Source: Adiantum capillus-veneris (Eukaryota; Streptophyta; Polypodiopsida; Polypodiales; Pteridaceae). From it: a DNA stretch of 64,000 nucleotides. A program made the translations under genes and the position numbers. Positions 12,016 to 23,828 of this stretch are shown piece by piece. Within the stretch, counting starts at the first letter, position 1; each line of letters begins with the position of its first letter. The DNA lies in assembly GCA_014529385.2 (NCBI GenBank), contig CM043959.1:62137753-62201752 (forward strand). The letters are read 5' to 3'. Below the pieces are notes generated by a model that had not been told where the DNA came from, did no database searches, and saw nothing but the letters and a program-made list of their open reading frames with translations.

Positions 12016-12726
12016 TGTGCACATAAGTATATCACTTTGTATCACCAAAACATGATAAAATTGTGATAATAGCAGGACCCCTTTCCCAGAGCCAGCTGCT
12101 ACCACTACCGAGCCGCTGCCAGTACAGACTACTCAGTGGCCAACGGACGGCGAGGTCACACAGCAGGCCCCTAACACACAACAGACTCGACGAGTTTGAT
12201 GGCACGCCTCTACAGCCTTGGAATCTTCTCTGACTCGGAAACCCTCTTCATCGAGGTCCCACGTGTGTCTACCATGTCCTCACCAGGACCCAATTCTGAC
12301 CACCAAAGACCTTTTTAAATGTGTGTCTCACACACATCCACACTCCCGGCATTGTGGGAAAACAAAAGAGCAGGAGAAAGAGAAGGGGGGGAAGGAGTAA
12401 CAACAACAGAATTGGGCAATAGTGGCTTGATTACACTTCTAGAGGCATGTACAAAGCTTGCAATGCCATCACAATGGCCATTTTCAAGAGAAATTACAAA
12501 GGGGGTTGACAGGCACACTTCTCTACCAAGAAACTCCACTCTGTAGGCTTCAAATGGCACAAAAAGCCCCTCATTTGATTAAAAGAAGACATTTCATAGT
12601 GGGGGGCCTTTAACTTTGGAAACTGCTCTCTAATTGGTCCAGATGGCACCTTAATTTGGCATTTTTTAGAAGGGGGAGCCGCCTCATTTTCATCTGCTCT
12701 CTAACTACACTCTTTGGCTTGTGCTT

Positions 12727-12742
12727 GGGGGGGGGGGGGGGG
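12727..12742. repeat. 16-bp G homopolymer
   Basis: Uninterrupted G run. Its length may be an assembly estimate. Confidence 0.9.
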
Positions 12743-13133
12743 CTAGCTTGAGAGAGGGGTGCACTACAGACTTCGCTAGTGCCCCTTGCGTTTTTCATTT
12801 TATTTACTATTATTTTATTAACATTTAACCCAACTACTCCCTTTCAACCTTTGACTTCGATTTACCTTTGACTATCCTTCCCTTTTGGCTCCTACCTGGA
12901 CTTCTTTGACCCCTTGTCGGGTTCTCCCCTTGAGCTTGCTCTTTGATTTTCCTTGTATGGCTAGGTTTGGACCCTCTCCTTCCTTCTCTCTACTCTTGGA
13001 CCACCCTTGACTTGGACCTTTCACTTTGCCCAACCACCTCCTGCTTTCTCGGCCGCCCTTGGACTCACCCTTTCTCTCTCTCACTTGGAGGACAACTTCT
13101 CTTCCCCCTTTGATGCTTAAGGCCCCTCCCTTT

Positions 13134-13135
<2 letters not shown>

Positions 13136-13204
<69 letters not shown>
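13136..13204. repeat. (CT)n microsatellite
   Basis: A 69-bp CT tract. The open frames on both strands here are Ser-Leu or Arg-Glu translations of the repeat. Confidence 0.97.
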
Positions 13205-13208
<4 letters not shown>

Positions 13209-13451
13209 AAGGCCTCCAAAGTTGATCAAATTTCTCCAATTTAACTAAAGAGAAGCTCTTTTTTTTGCTTGCAGTGTGCCATTTACTGACCACAAATCCA
13301 ACCCAAATTATGTAAAGCCCCCAACAAAGTCTACATTGTTGACTTTAATTCCCCCTCATCTTGTCGCATTCTGAGATTCTTGGGATTGCAAACCAAGGCC
13401 GTCCAAATTGTCAAAAACCAAGATGGCACCATGACGTTGGTGTAGCCAAAG

Positions 13452-15505
13452 TGTGTTGACCCTAGCAGATGGCACATACAATGATGTGTATGCTTATAGA
13501 TGCATGACAAAGGGCTAGAGAAGATGGGAAGAATTTGTGCAGGCAAGTGGCATCAGAGATGTATGCTTTATGTGGTTTTTTAGGTCAAAAAGGCTCCAGA
13601 TAGGGCCTAACAGGGTGGAAGATGAAGGGTGGTCAATGTGCTATTTTTTGGCCAAAATATGTAGTGTTTGAAGTGTTGAATGAGCAGTCCAGACGGCTCG
13701 TCAAATGGAGCTATAGACTGCAAGACATTTGGCTTTGAAGTTGAAGGTGATCGTAGATCCGGGACGGATAGACCAAATGATGCCAGGTAGTCCGAGCCAG
13801 TTTAGAGACATGGGTGTGTAGTGCTTGATTTATGGAGCATGTTCGTCTTTTCAGATTGCAGATCGAAGCTACGGATTGCAGTTTATGGCCAATGGAAGTT
13901 TTGACGGGGGCTAGGTTGGTGCCCACCTGGCTGCATGGGGAGCTGTGCCAAATGGTATGTTTTGGACTTCCGCAGAGTTCTAGAGTGAGGTATGCATCAC
14001 ACGGACTCAACAGAAATTGACTGCTTGTCAAACGAACCCTGGAGCGGAAAGTAAAAGCAGTCACAAGGATCGGGTGCATTTGCTAGGAGTTGGCCACGGA
14101 TGATTTTCTCAATTTTTGTGGCCGCAGTGCGGGGCCTTGGAGAATCTCAAAGTTTGGAAAGGTCCGAGCACTTTTAGTTCAGCATAGTGAGCTTGCGACC
14201 AAACTTTGTGGCTTGAAGATCCGACCATCGGGTAAAAATTGGAAAGCCAACTCCAATTTAAATTGGGGCCAAGTTAAATTTTTTGGAGGACGTTTGGTGA
14301 CCTTGAAGGCCAAGGGGAGATGGGGAGCGACCACGGGCGGCTACGTGTCAGGGTCAAATCCCACATGCTTGGACAAGCTTGGCAGACGCAGGAGGTATAG
14401 CCCGTGTGGGGGCCCTAGTGTTGGAGAACGAGGGGAAAGTGGGAGCTCGTGGAGCTCTGTGCTATGGCGGGCCCTTTGGGTGCTGTGTTAGTTGCACATT
14501 CAGCATCTGTTGACAACCCTAGGTGGCACTTGGCGTGATGTGGATGTTGACATGGCAGGGGTGTTCACACGCCCGTAGAGGCCAAAACCTTTTTGAGGGC
14601 CAAGGTGGGAGAGCATAGACGACGCCGTTAGTGCCCTGCTTGAAGGAGAGGATTGTCACAAGGCGTGAGGCTCAAGGTAGGCCCATGAGGGGGCGCTTCA
14701 CATGCAAAAAAGGATGGTCTAAAAATGGAGGGATGAGTTGCTAAATTGGGAGGGTCTCACGTCCAAAGGGGCTGGTTTTTGGAGGTGTGGAGAGTGAGTT
14801 ATGGGGGAGCTGAAGAGGAGCTCTTGGAGAGCGGTAGGGAAGAAGCAAGGCCATTTTTTTTGCAAGTTTGGGAAAGATCCTAGGGAGCCGAGAGCGGCAG
14901 AAGAGGAAGAAGAAGATCGGGGTGTCATTTTTTTTGCTCAAGGTGGAGCCTTCATCCTAGAAGAGGTAGATTCGGAGGTGTGTTCCCGAGCCCTTGAGGC
15001 AGAATGAATGTAGGTTTCCTCTTAGAGTAGAGATTCCATCATTGTCGTGTTTGGGTTGCTGTGCTCTCAGCGAGGAGAGGTGCACGAGTGGTAAAGCTGG
15101 AGATTGCAGGTCTTTTATTTGTTGCTCAAGGTCTCCATGCCGTGCAGGTTGTAGCAGTTCTTCATGGTTGTAGAGACAAGTTTTTTTTGTCATAATCGAG
15201 GCAAGTCATATCAATTTTTGGTGTCATTTCTTCCTTCTTTCCCCCCTTTTCTCTTTGCTCTGTTTTGTCAATCCAGTGCCAGTGTTGGAGATGTGTGTAC
15301 CTCCCTGGGCCTCTATGAGAGAGAAAGAGAGAGTGTTGTGTATTATGGTACGGTCGTAAACAAACCAGATCGGTGTGGATTACTTTCAGTTGTGCGAGTT
15401 TTGAAGGTGAACTCTAGTTGATCGGGGTGCAATGATTATCCTGGGCTATAGAGAGGCAAGCTGTTTGGGTTTTGGGTGTGTGCATCTTTCCCCCCATCGA
15501 TCTTC
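13452..15505 (+). repeat. Candidate 5' LTR
   Basis: The left edge is set by homology to 20419. The right edge is inferred from a primer-binding-site-like motif at 15506, which would make the LTR about 2 kb. Only the first 450 bp are confirmed by a second copy. No domain is found in its open frames. A short GA tract lies near 15320-15335. Confidence 0.5.
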
Positions 15506-15524
15506 TGGTGCCCCCACTAAGGAG
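15506..15524 (+). promoter_or_regulatory. Candidate primer-binding site
   Basis: TGGTGCCCCCACTAAGGAG matches, with few changes, TGGTGCCCCCATTGAGGAG at 40863 and TGGTGCCCCCATGGAGGAG at 51103. In all three cases a gag-like frame follows. The motif starts with TGG as a tRNA-primed site should, but I do not recognise the tRNA. Confidence 0.5.
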
Positions 15525-15559
15525 CACTGATGCTCCAATTTGAAGGTTGAAGCAGGTGT

Positions 15560-16853
15560 TTGAAAGATGACGAGCAATTGGTGGATGGTCAAATTATTTG
15601 GTGGTTGTGTTGGAAGATAGCAGACATGATGGACCCAAGCTTTGGCCCCATATTTATAGGAGTTGAAGACCCTGAAGATTGGTTAGCAAATTCTAAGTTA
15701 TGGATGCTATCGTTGCATATGTTGATGGATGCGAAAAATTTTGCAGACGATGCCGCTGCTGATGCGTGGACGGGCAAAGATTTGGTACGGTGATTTGAAG
15801 GCTGATGGTCGAGGTTCATGGGGAAGGAATTATGAAGGCAGTTTTTGGAGCGGTTTTGAGAAGTGATCACCCCGCCAGAGGCTGGTGCAAAGCTGAAAGA
15901 GGTACGCCAAGACGTAAGGATTTTTCTATTTATCTTGAGTAGTTTGAAGCATGTTGGAAGCAGTTAGAGGTTGACACTGGGGTGAAAGGCAATTAGTTTT
16001 TGAAGCTATGAAAGTTTCTTGAGTGCTTGCATCCGAGGGTCAGAGATAAGGTGGAAGATGACGCTAATACCTATGAAGACATGGTGTATTTGGACAAGAT
16101 GAAGTGGAAGCTAGAGATGGGCTTGCTGAAGCTTGTAGAGATTATGTGCCTGTTTGCAAGGCTAGCAGAATATTCTATGGTTCAGTCAAAGAAAGTACCA
16201 ATTGTGCGGGATGCAAAGCCTGTTGACGTAAGGTCAACAATTGATTATGTTCCTTCAAAGTTTCTAGTTCATGGTGTGCATGTGTCAGTGATGGACAAGC
16301 TTGTCAAAAAGGATAAGCCCCTTGTCGAAGTGAGCTAGTGTGCCATGGAGGAAACTGGTGTTGGGTTTCTAGAGCAGATTAAAGAGGTAGAGCCTGTTCT
16401 TGTGGAAAGCTTGCACGAGAAGGTAGCAGCCAACAATCAAGTTGTAGAAACCGAAGGTTTAGAAGGACATGAAGAAAGTGTGCAAATCCTAACGATGGTC
16501 AAATTTTTGTGGAGCAGCAAGCAGTCAAAGATGCTGATACTGAGTCAATATATGATGTTGATGCAGATAGTGAGTGTAGTTTTATTTTATGGGAGGCAAG
16601 TGATGAAGATGGATCAGATGAGGCCACATCCCATGATGAGGAGACCGAGTCTGATAAGCCGATGTTGGTAAGGGTAAAGCTGCCTGATCATGTGTCTAAT
16701 AATGAGGTTGTAGCAAATGTGGAAGAAGAACAGGTTGAAGTGCCAAAGCAAGTGGGAGAAGGTATGCTATCAAAGGTGACATGTAGTGCTCTATTGGTGG
16801 CCATGTTGATGAAAGTAGTGACAGCTGTTTTACGGCTATCCAAATTTCCATAG
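15560..16853 (+). pseudogene. Gag-like remnant
   Basis: The frame at 15560-15793 contains FIGVEDPEDWLANSKLWM, like the F-x-G-x-x-D-P-x-x-W-L opening of plant gypsy gag. After stops and frameshifts, the frame at 16027-16338 has LHPRVRDKVEDD and TYEDMVYLDKMKWKLE, which resembles the end of the retrotransposon gag domain. The following frames (16345-16853) are rich in Glu, Asp and Val and could be the linker to the missing protease. It would form the virus-like particle core. Candidate LTR and primer-binding site lie just upstream. No zinc knuckle is seen. Confidence 0.55.
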
Positions 16854-16859
16854 TGAGCT

Positions 16860-19420
16860 ACCTCACCCTACAAAAATCACCCAAACACTGTGGCTATCCC
16901 TACCATTTCACTGTACATAGGCGTGTGAGTTAAGGGACTTTCTCCATATTTTCTTAAAAACTCTCGATTAACTAGTCACTGAGCTAGTTGAGCCAAAAAA
17001 ATTTAAAAAATATTTTTTAAAAAAAATGTATATTATGCTCTCTTTGGGTGTAAATATTTCATTGTATATAGGGCCTAAATAAAAGGATTTTTCATAATTA
17101 TTTTGGTATTTATTTAAATATTACTACCTAGATGTGGGTTATTTATGCTAGGTATATTGCCTCACCATTACCACAATTTTTCATAATCTTTATTCCATAT
17201 ATAAATACTTTCATGCAAGCTTCTCTTATTTTTGGTGTAACCCCACCCCAACAAAAATCCAAAAAAACTAGTTCTATTTATGTGTATATTTTTTCACTAT
17301 TGTGATTTTTTCCTTCCTACATCTATTCTCTATTACTCTCATAAATTAGACCACCAAAAATATTTATCTTTTTATGGTAGACTTATAATGAGAGAGATTT
17401 ATTTTGACCCCTTTATATTTTTTCCACCTATATTATTTATATTTGACATGTACATATATTTTTTTGACCCCTCAACATTTGATTTTCTTAGTTGTACTAT
17501 TCACTTATATCACAATCTCAACAATATCTTCAATTATAGACCTACCAAATAAGGTCAAGGGTATGTGGCATGCATGCATGCACTATGTAGGGCTCACTCT
17601 TGGAGGCATTCAAAAGAATCATCCAAAGAAGGACCCAACAAGGACTTTGTGCAGTGGAAAAAGACAGTCGGTTTTGCTGAATTTTTAAAGATCACTTGCT
17701 CTCCGAATTTGAAAAGGTGATACAAACAAAAGTTGTAGCTCGTGGGCTGAACTTTTACCTTAAATTTTTCATATTTGTTTGAGCTACGAGCTGTGAGCTA
17801 TGATTTTATTGGTGGACCCCAGTTTGCCCATGCTATTAAGCCACACTCCCTCTTCCACTTCATCATTTTCCTCTTTCACACACACTTCTCCACTCATCAT
17901 CCCCACCTCTCTCACCACTCCTCTCTGCACCCTACTCACCTTGTTCTCAACCTTGAAGAATAAGAGAAACCATGGTGAAGCCATGTCTCCTATACACACT
18001 TCCATTCCAAATTGACCACCTAGTCTCATTTTTCCTCTTCCATATTACCCATATCTATAAAAAAAACCACAAAATTCAGCCTCTTCTCTTGAAAGACAGC
18101 ACCATGTTAATTGATTACTCATATTCAATTACCTTGGCTCCCAAGGAAGGTCAAGAGTGGAGAAAAAACGTACCGTCAAAGCTAGTGGACCGTCAACGAG
18201 CGTGAAAATTGACCCTACTCAAGACACTTGGAGCATCAACATTGTAAGAAATCCATATTTTCTTACCTATTAAGAGTTTTTTCTTCCTTATTTGTATCCT
18301 ACTTGGATACTCCCATTGTAAATATCCAGTTCCATTTGTTAATCAATAAAAATACTAACTCTACTAATTTACTAACACTAACCTACTATGAAAAATCCTA
18401 TCACCTCTACTTCTCTCCTCTCTCTCTTCTTCATCTATCCACACCAACTTCTTGATAATTCAAAGAAAAAGAAATTAGATAAGTGCTGAAAATCTAACCC
18501 AACCATGGTTAGAGGAGTAACCCTAGCCCTCAAAATTGCTATAAAAGGAGGGCGTAGCTGGCACAAAAGGTGGGAGCCATAAGCAAGAGCACTATGCTAT
18601 AGCTTGAGAAGCCAAGCTCAACCTCTCTAGAAGGAGCTCTTGAGTGGAAGCTCGTTGTCTTATGCATATGCATGTGTTGTATTAGGGGTGATTAGCAAGG
18701 GAACTCTATGCCATTGTAAGAGAGAGTGATTATTCAATTGAGAGTAGGAAATCTATCATTTCTCCTACTAGTGTAAGCCCAAAATTTGTTGAATCAAGGA
18801 GGGTGGATTTGGACTAAGCTTTGATACTTTGTCTCTCTTCCAACGTGAAGTAATGGACAATAATGATGTGTAAGTGTCTTGGTGTTTTTTTAAGTTCTTG
18901 ATAGCTTGTCTCTGGGTGTTGTCATCAATTTAGCCATAAATCCCACATACTGTAAGAGGGCGACAGGGTGGGGAGAACTCCCCTGGCCTTAAGACAGTGA
19001 TTGGGGTGGATTTTCTTGTGATGTGTTGTGGTGTAATTTACTCAAGCTATGTTGAACAAATACTAATCTCACTTTGATTGGTCATGACAGATTTGTAAGA
19101 AGGTATTAATGCAACAAGCAACCCCTCCCCCTTCTCTCTCTTTCTTACATATATAATTGTGTTTGCTTGATCACTACCGATACATTTCAAAGCACCCCGA
19201 GCACTCTCTCTCTCTCTCTCTCTCTCTCTACGCGTCCTAGTTCGCATCCAAAACTAGGTGGTGCCCCAAATTTGTGTAGGGTTAGGTTGCGGGTTTGTGT
19301 GTGTGTTGTTGTTTTTTTCCAACCCCAACCCAATTGAGCAGCACGGGAGCCTCGAAGAGTGCTTAGAGGCCACTCTTCTTGTTGCCCGCCCCGGACCGCC
19401 TCAGTAGCAGTGAGAATGAC
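16860..19420. other. AT-rich non-coding insert-like region
   Basis: No protein domain is recognisable. The base composition changes sharply to AT-rich at about 16860 and back near 19300, and the acidic frames on either side look like parts of one internal region, so an insertion is possible, but I found no clear termini. Within it are a run of catgcatgc near 17570, a TATA-like ctataaaagg at about 18539 followed by an LTR-like leader, and a (CT)n tract at 19204-19229. Confidence 0.4.
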
Positions 19421-20197
19421 TATGGCGGTGCGATTGGCTCAAAGATTTACAAAGAAGGATAAGTCTGAGTCTATAGGTAGCTAGGCTGGCCTACAAAATC
19501 GGCAAGGGGATGATGATGAAGCGGAAACCAAGGGGATTGGGCATATTTCAAAAGCTCATGAGGTGATGGATGATGACCAAGTTGAAGAGCAGTTGGAGGT
19601 GCCTATGGATTGCCATAATGATGTTAAAGGTGCAATCCTTTTAGATGAGTATGTAGTGGAAGTGAAGCTAATTGGGGCTTTGATGATGCCGAGGAAGCCA
19701 TGGATGAAGAGATGCAAGTGCTTGTGGATAAAGCTTTGACCAGGGTGCAGGTGATGCGAGGGTTAATCCCTCTACAGCTGGAGAGTCCAGTGCCACAGTC
19801 ATGCTCTATGGAGAGGAAAGGAGATGTCAAAGGTGGGTCCAAGCTGTCTAAGGAGGTATACAATACATGGCTGAATTGTATGCTTGTAAGTGCAACGGTG
19901 GTGAAGTATGTTATCTGCCAGATACGGAGATCCATGGAGATGAATTCTACTTTACATGGTTGGGAGGGAGGGTCAGAACTGCTGGTCGATGCGGATGGTG
20001 TGATTGAAATTCCAAGTGCATTGGTTGGTAAAAGTGGTGTGCTTACCAAACAAAGCTATGTTGATGAGGCAGATAAAGGTGAGAAGAAGTGCTCAGATGC
20101 TTTGGGCATATTGTGTGCATGGATGGTTGCGGACATGGGTGAAGCACTATTGGAAGGTGCTATAGATGGATGGAAGGATTCAGTGCCTGGTTTCTGA
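19420..20197 (+). pseudogene. Unrecognised internal frame of the LTR element
   Basis: The frame at 19700-20197 encodes 165 residues from MDEEMQVLVDKALTRVQVMR to a stop. A second frame just upstream (19420-19690) reads an acidic stretch with EVMDDDQVEEQLEVPMD. I do not recognise a domain. The acidic, Val-rich composition resembles 16345-16853, which suggests both belong to one decayed polyprotein of the element bounded by the repeats at 13452 and 20419. It could also be read-through of non-coding sequence. Confidence 0.3.
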
Positions 20198-20418
20198 TCC
20201 AGGCGGAAGCTATGTGATGCAAGGGGTGGGGCAACCCACTTGAGGTTTGACAGAAGTTAGTAGGAGTAGAGCCTTGTACATATGGTAGGATTTTTGCGGT
20301 TTACTCACCATTTTGACTAGTGTTTGCCAGTGTTTATAGCCAGTAGAAGAATAAAGATGCTTTTTTGTTGAACATAAATGTTCAACAAGAGGATACGGCA
20401 ATGATCGTGCAACAAAAG
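20198..20418. other. Spacer before the 3' LTR
   Basis: No gene. It would be expected to end in a polypurine tract. Only a weak acaaaag is present at the LTR border. Confidence 0.4.
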
Positions 20419-20868
20419 TGTGTCGACCCTAGCAGAGGGCATAGATAGTTGTATGCTTATAGATGTATGACAAAGGGCTAGAGTAGATGGGCAGAACTTG
20501 TGCAAGCAAGTGGCAGTGGAGATGTATGCTTTATGTGGTTTTTTAGGCCAAAAAGACTCCAGATAGGGCCTGATAGGCTAGAAAATGAAGAGTGATCCAA
20601 GTGCTATTTTTTGGCCCAAATGTGTAGACCTTGAAGTGTTGAATGAGAAAGTCCAAATAGCTCATCAAACGGAGCTATAGACTGCAAGATATTTGGCTTT
20701 GAAGTTGGAGGCGATCATAGATCCGGGAAGGATAGGCCAAATGATGCTAGGTGGTTCGAGCCGGTTTAGAGCCATGGTGCGTAGTGCTCAATTTATGGAA
20801 CATGTCCGTCTTTTCAGATTGCAGATTGGAGCTACGGATTGCAGTTTATGGTAAGTTTAAGTTTTGCG
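20419..20868 (+). repeat. Truncated 3' LTR
   Basis: This is a direct repeat of 13452-13906, with substitutions and small indels throughout. Shared blocks include tatagatg(c/t)atgacaaagg, atgctttatgtggtttttta and cagattgcagat. Homology ends at 20868, exactly where a copia LTR begins with TGTTGAGATG. Confidence 0.85.
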
Positions 20869-21010
20869 TGTTGAGATGTAGAGAGAAAGAGAGAGAGACG
20901 AGACAAGAGACACACCATATACGCTCCCAAACACTGATTCATATTGAGGACAAGATACAAATATATAAGTGAGACCAAGTTGAGTAGAGTGAGCCATATA
21001 TAGCTCCACA
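20869..21010 (-). repeat. Copia 3' LTR with adjacent polypurine tract
   Basis: On the minus strand the segment starts TGTGGAGCTATATATGG (TATA-like) and ends CATCTCAACA, giving TG...CA ends and a 142-bp LTR. Just before it in sense is GAGTGGGGG, a typical polypurine tract (plus coordinates 21011-21022). A CT-rich tract lies near its 3' end. The matching 5' LTR is missing. Confidence 0.7.
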
Positions 21011-21258
21011 CCCCCACTCAAACAAAGGTCTCTAGCTTTGGATGAAAAAACCCTTGGGGAGTTCAAGGGAAAAACCCAAGCCCCTATACAATGTGAAAAT
21101 ATGAACCAGCGGTGATGATGTGAAAGTGAATTGTGCATCTATGTACAAATATTCAAGTGACTTAGATATCAAAATGTGCAAATGTGGAGTGTGCATAGTG
21201 CATGGTACCTAAAAGATTACAATGTCATATGTACAAAGCTATTACAATAGCAAAGAAG

Positions 21259-23828
21259 CTAATCTAGAAAGAGTGAGGCCGAAGCAACTCCAAGCTCTGA
21301 GCGCAAGAGGATGAAACGTGACTCATTGAGGCCTTTGGTCAAAATGTGTGCAATCATCTGGTCACTTGGACAGTGTTCAACCATAATGGTTCCTTTGCGT
21401 ACTTCATACCCGACATAATGATAATGGACAGCAATGTGCTTTGACTTATTATGTTGAACATAGTCTTTTGCAAGACTAATAGCACTTTGGTTGTCACACC
21501 ACAGGGGTGTGCTAGAAAGAGGAGACTGACCAATATCAACCAGCATTTGTCGAAGCCAAATCAACTCACGAGTTGCAAGTGATGCCGCAACATATTCTGA
21601 CTTAGTCGTAGAAACTGAAACGCAATGTTGTTTCCTGCTGGTCCAAGAAACAAGACAACCATTTATAAAGAAGCAATTTCCACTAGTAGATCGCATAGAT
21701 AAATGTGAGCTTGCCCACTCTGCATCTGTGTAACCCAAAAGAGAAAGAGATTGCATAGAATCCGATGTGAGTTGTCGTCGATAGACTAAACCAAAATCTG
21801 TAGTGCCTTTCAAGTATTTCAATACACGCTTTGCAGCAGACCAATGCTTAAGAGAAGGACATGCAAGATGTTGTCCAAGATAATTAGCAGCAAACAGAAT
21901 ATCAATACGAGTGTTCATGCCAACAAACTGAAGACATCCAATGAAGTTAGCATAAGGTTGATTTGTGAGAAGTTAACTGCCATTGTCAGAAGTGTTCTTT
22001 GTAGAGCTCGCAAGACAAGGTGTGTTGGCTGAATGTGCAGATTCCATACCAAATTTTTGAATAGCATCTGCAATAAACTTTGACTCTCGAAGGAATAAAA
22101 TACCTTTTGTACGGTTCCGTTGGATTTGAATGCCAAGACAAGAGTGAATCTCTCCAAGATCCACCATATCAAATGTAAAAGACAATAACTTTTTCACTTG
22201 CTGAAGAAATCCCAAATCATTGGAAACAAGGATCATATCATCCACATAAAGAGCAAGAATCACAAAACTGCTACCTTGGCGTTTTATGTATAAGTTGGGG
22301 TCTGACGAGCAAGAGATGAATCCTTTAGAGGTGAGAAAAAGATCAAATTTTGTATACCAGGCTCACGAAGCTTGTTTGAGACCATATAGTGCCTTATGGA
22401 GTTGAGCAACAAGGTCTACTTTACCTGGAATAACAAACCCTTCTGGTTGTTCCATATAAATTTCCTCTTCCAAGTCACCATTAAGAAAAGCAGTTTGCAC
22501 ATCCATTTGATGAGCTTCTAAATCAAATTGAACAGCAAATGCCAATAAAACTCGAACACTTGTAATGCGAACAACTGGTGAAAAAGTCTCTTGATAATCA
22601 ACACCAGCGACTTGGGAGTAGCCTTTTGTAACTAAACGCGCCATGAACTTGTCAAAAGATCCATCTGCTTTTACTTTTGTCTTATACACCCACTTACATT
22701 TAATAGCTGTACGACCAGGAGGTAATTCAGTTAGTATCCACGTCCCTTTAGAGATAAGAGAATCGTACTCTGCTTCCATAGCCTCTTGCCATTGATCCTT
22801 TTGTGGTGAAGAAATAGATTCATCATAAGTAACAGGATCTTCAGAAGTAGAAAAAGCATTATCACCAATATCGTCATCATAAACATGACATGAGCCATGT
22901 TCAAAATCAATAGGCAGATCAACAAAAATATCAATATCATCATTGGGAACATTTGGAATGGATGGTTGTGAAGAGGAAAGTTTCTCTATAGGAAGAGTTT
23001 CATCTTCTGAAAGAAATGGAGAAGCCTGAAGCAATGATTTAGTATCATCAGAATCATCCATGGACCATGAGCCTCCCATAAGCTGTTCGCTAAAAGTACC
23101 ATCACGATTCAAAATTACTTTCTTGGAGGAAGGGTCATAGAATTTGTAGCCTTTGTAAGTGTCACAATATCTAATGAAAATAACTTTAAGACCAGGAGCA
23201 TCAAACTTTGTTCGTGTTTCTTTGGGAACATGAATATAAGCAATACATCCAAAGGTTCGAAAATGAGATACAGAAAGAATGTCACCTGTCCATGCTCTGA
23301 TGGGTATCTTACCAGAGGGTGCAGTAGTAGGAAGATGATTATGAATAAATGCTGCTGTCAAAGTAGCTTCAGCTGAGAAAACACGAGATAAGCCAGAATG
23401 AATCAGCATACATCTTACAGCATTGAGAATAATGCGATTCTTTCGTTCAGCAACACCGTTCTGTTGAGGCGAATATGGAATAGTGTGTTCATGATGATTT
23501 CCACTGTCAGCACAGTAACTCACAAACTCTCGAGAAACATATTCGCCTCCATTGTCACTACGAAGCTTCTTAAGGCGACGACCAGTTTGAAGTTCCACAG
23601 CCTTGTGGAATTGTTTGAAAACAGATAAGGCTTCAGATTTTTGTCTAAGTAGAAATACAGTCGTATACCTTGAGAAATCATCAATGAAAGTAATGAAGTA
23701 GCGATATTGTGATCTCGAAGAAGGTAGAGGTCTACATATATCAGTATGAACAAGATCCAATATGTCATGAGAATGAGTTGTATTTGAAAGAGGAAAGGGT
23801 TTATAATTGTGTTTCCTAAGAGCATCAT
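21259..23828 (-). pseudogene. Ty1/copia pol: integrase-RT-RNase H
   Basis: One reading frame runs the whole length and is broken by only two in-frame stops: TGA at 22363-22365, just after LYGLKQAS where Arg is usual, and TAA at 21973-21975. The integrase core shows the D-D-E triad in VHTDI, RSDNGGEY and PQQNGVAERKNR. RT shows KWVYKTKVKADGS, MDVQTAFLNGDLEEEIYMEQ and the catalytic ALYVDDMILVS. RNase H shows RVLKYLKGT, GYTDAEWA, SEYVAASLATRELIWLR, CDNQSAI and HILTKGL. The protein would copy the RNA and insert the cDNA. Both stops fit single substitutions, so the copy is fairly recent. The upstream zinc-binding part, protease and gag are cut off at 23828. Confidence 0.93.

Larger units (their letters stand above)
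10870..13135. other. Non-coding leader-like region
   Basis: No known domain is visible. A short plus-strand stretch at about 11739-11965 begins with ATG and reads MDPTSGRVGLLLAALKSM before a stop, then VLRPVCPDEGLF. It is coding-like and follows a primer-binding site, so it may be a dead gag start, but I cannot assign it. The remainder holds the (TA)n and poly-G tracts and a pyrimidine-rich segment (12840-13135). Confidence 0.4.
13452..20868 (+). mobile_element. Large non-autonomous LTR element (LARD-like), interrupted at its 3' LTR
   Basis: A roughly 450-bp segment at 13452 recurs in the same orientation at 20419, 7 kb away, as expected of LTRs. Both begin TGTGT(T/C)GACCCTAGCAGA. The internal region holds a gag-like remnant (15.56-16.85 kb) and a second frame (19.4-20.2 kb) but no protease, RT or integrase. 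The copy at 20419 stops after about 450 bp where a copia LTR starts, so the copia element inserted into it, or a rearrangement joined them there. Confidence 0.6.
20869..23828 (-). mobile_element. Ty1/copia element, 5'-truncated
   Basis: In sense (minus strand) the order is integrase, RT, RNase H, polypurine tract and 3' LTR. Gag, protease and the integrase zinc finger are absent because the copy ends at 23828 against a plus-strand gypsy piece. Confidence 0.88.

Noticed and set aside
14090-14491. 133-codon plus-strand frame inside the candidate LTR
   Set aside because: No domain, GC-rich composition favours chance open frames, and it lies within repeat DNA.
18530-18560. TATA box of a host promoter near ctataaaagg
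   Set aside because: No coding sequence follows. The context looks like an LTR leader, so I mention it only as part of the non-coding block.
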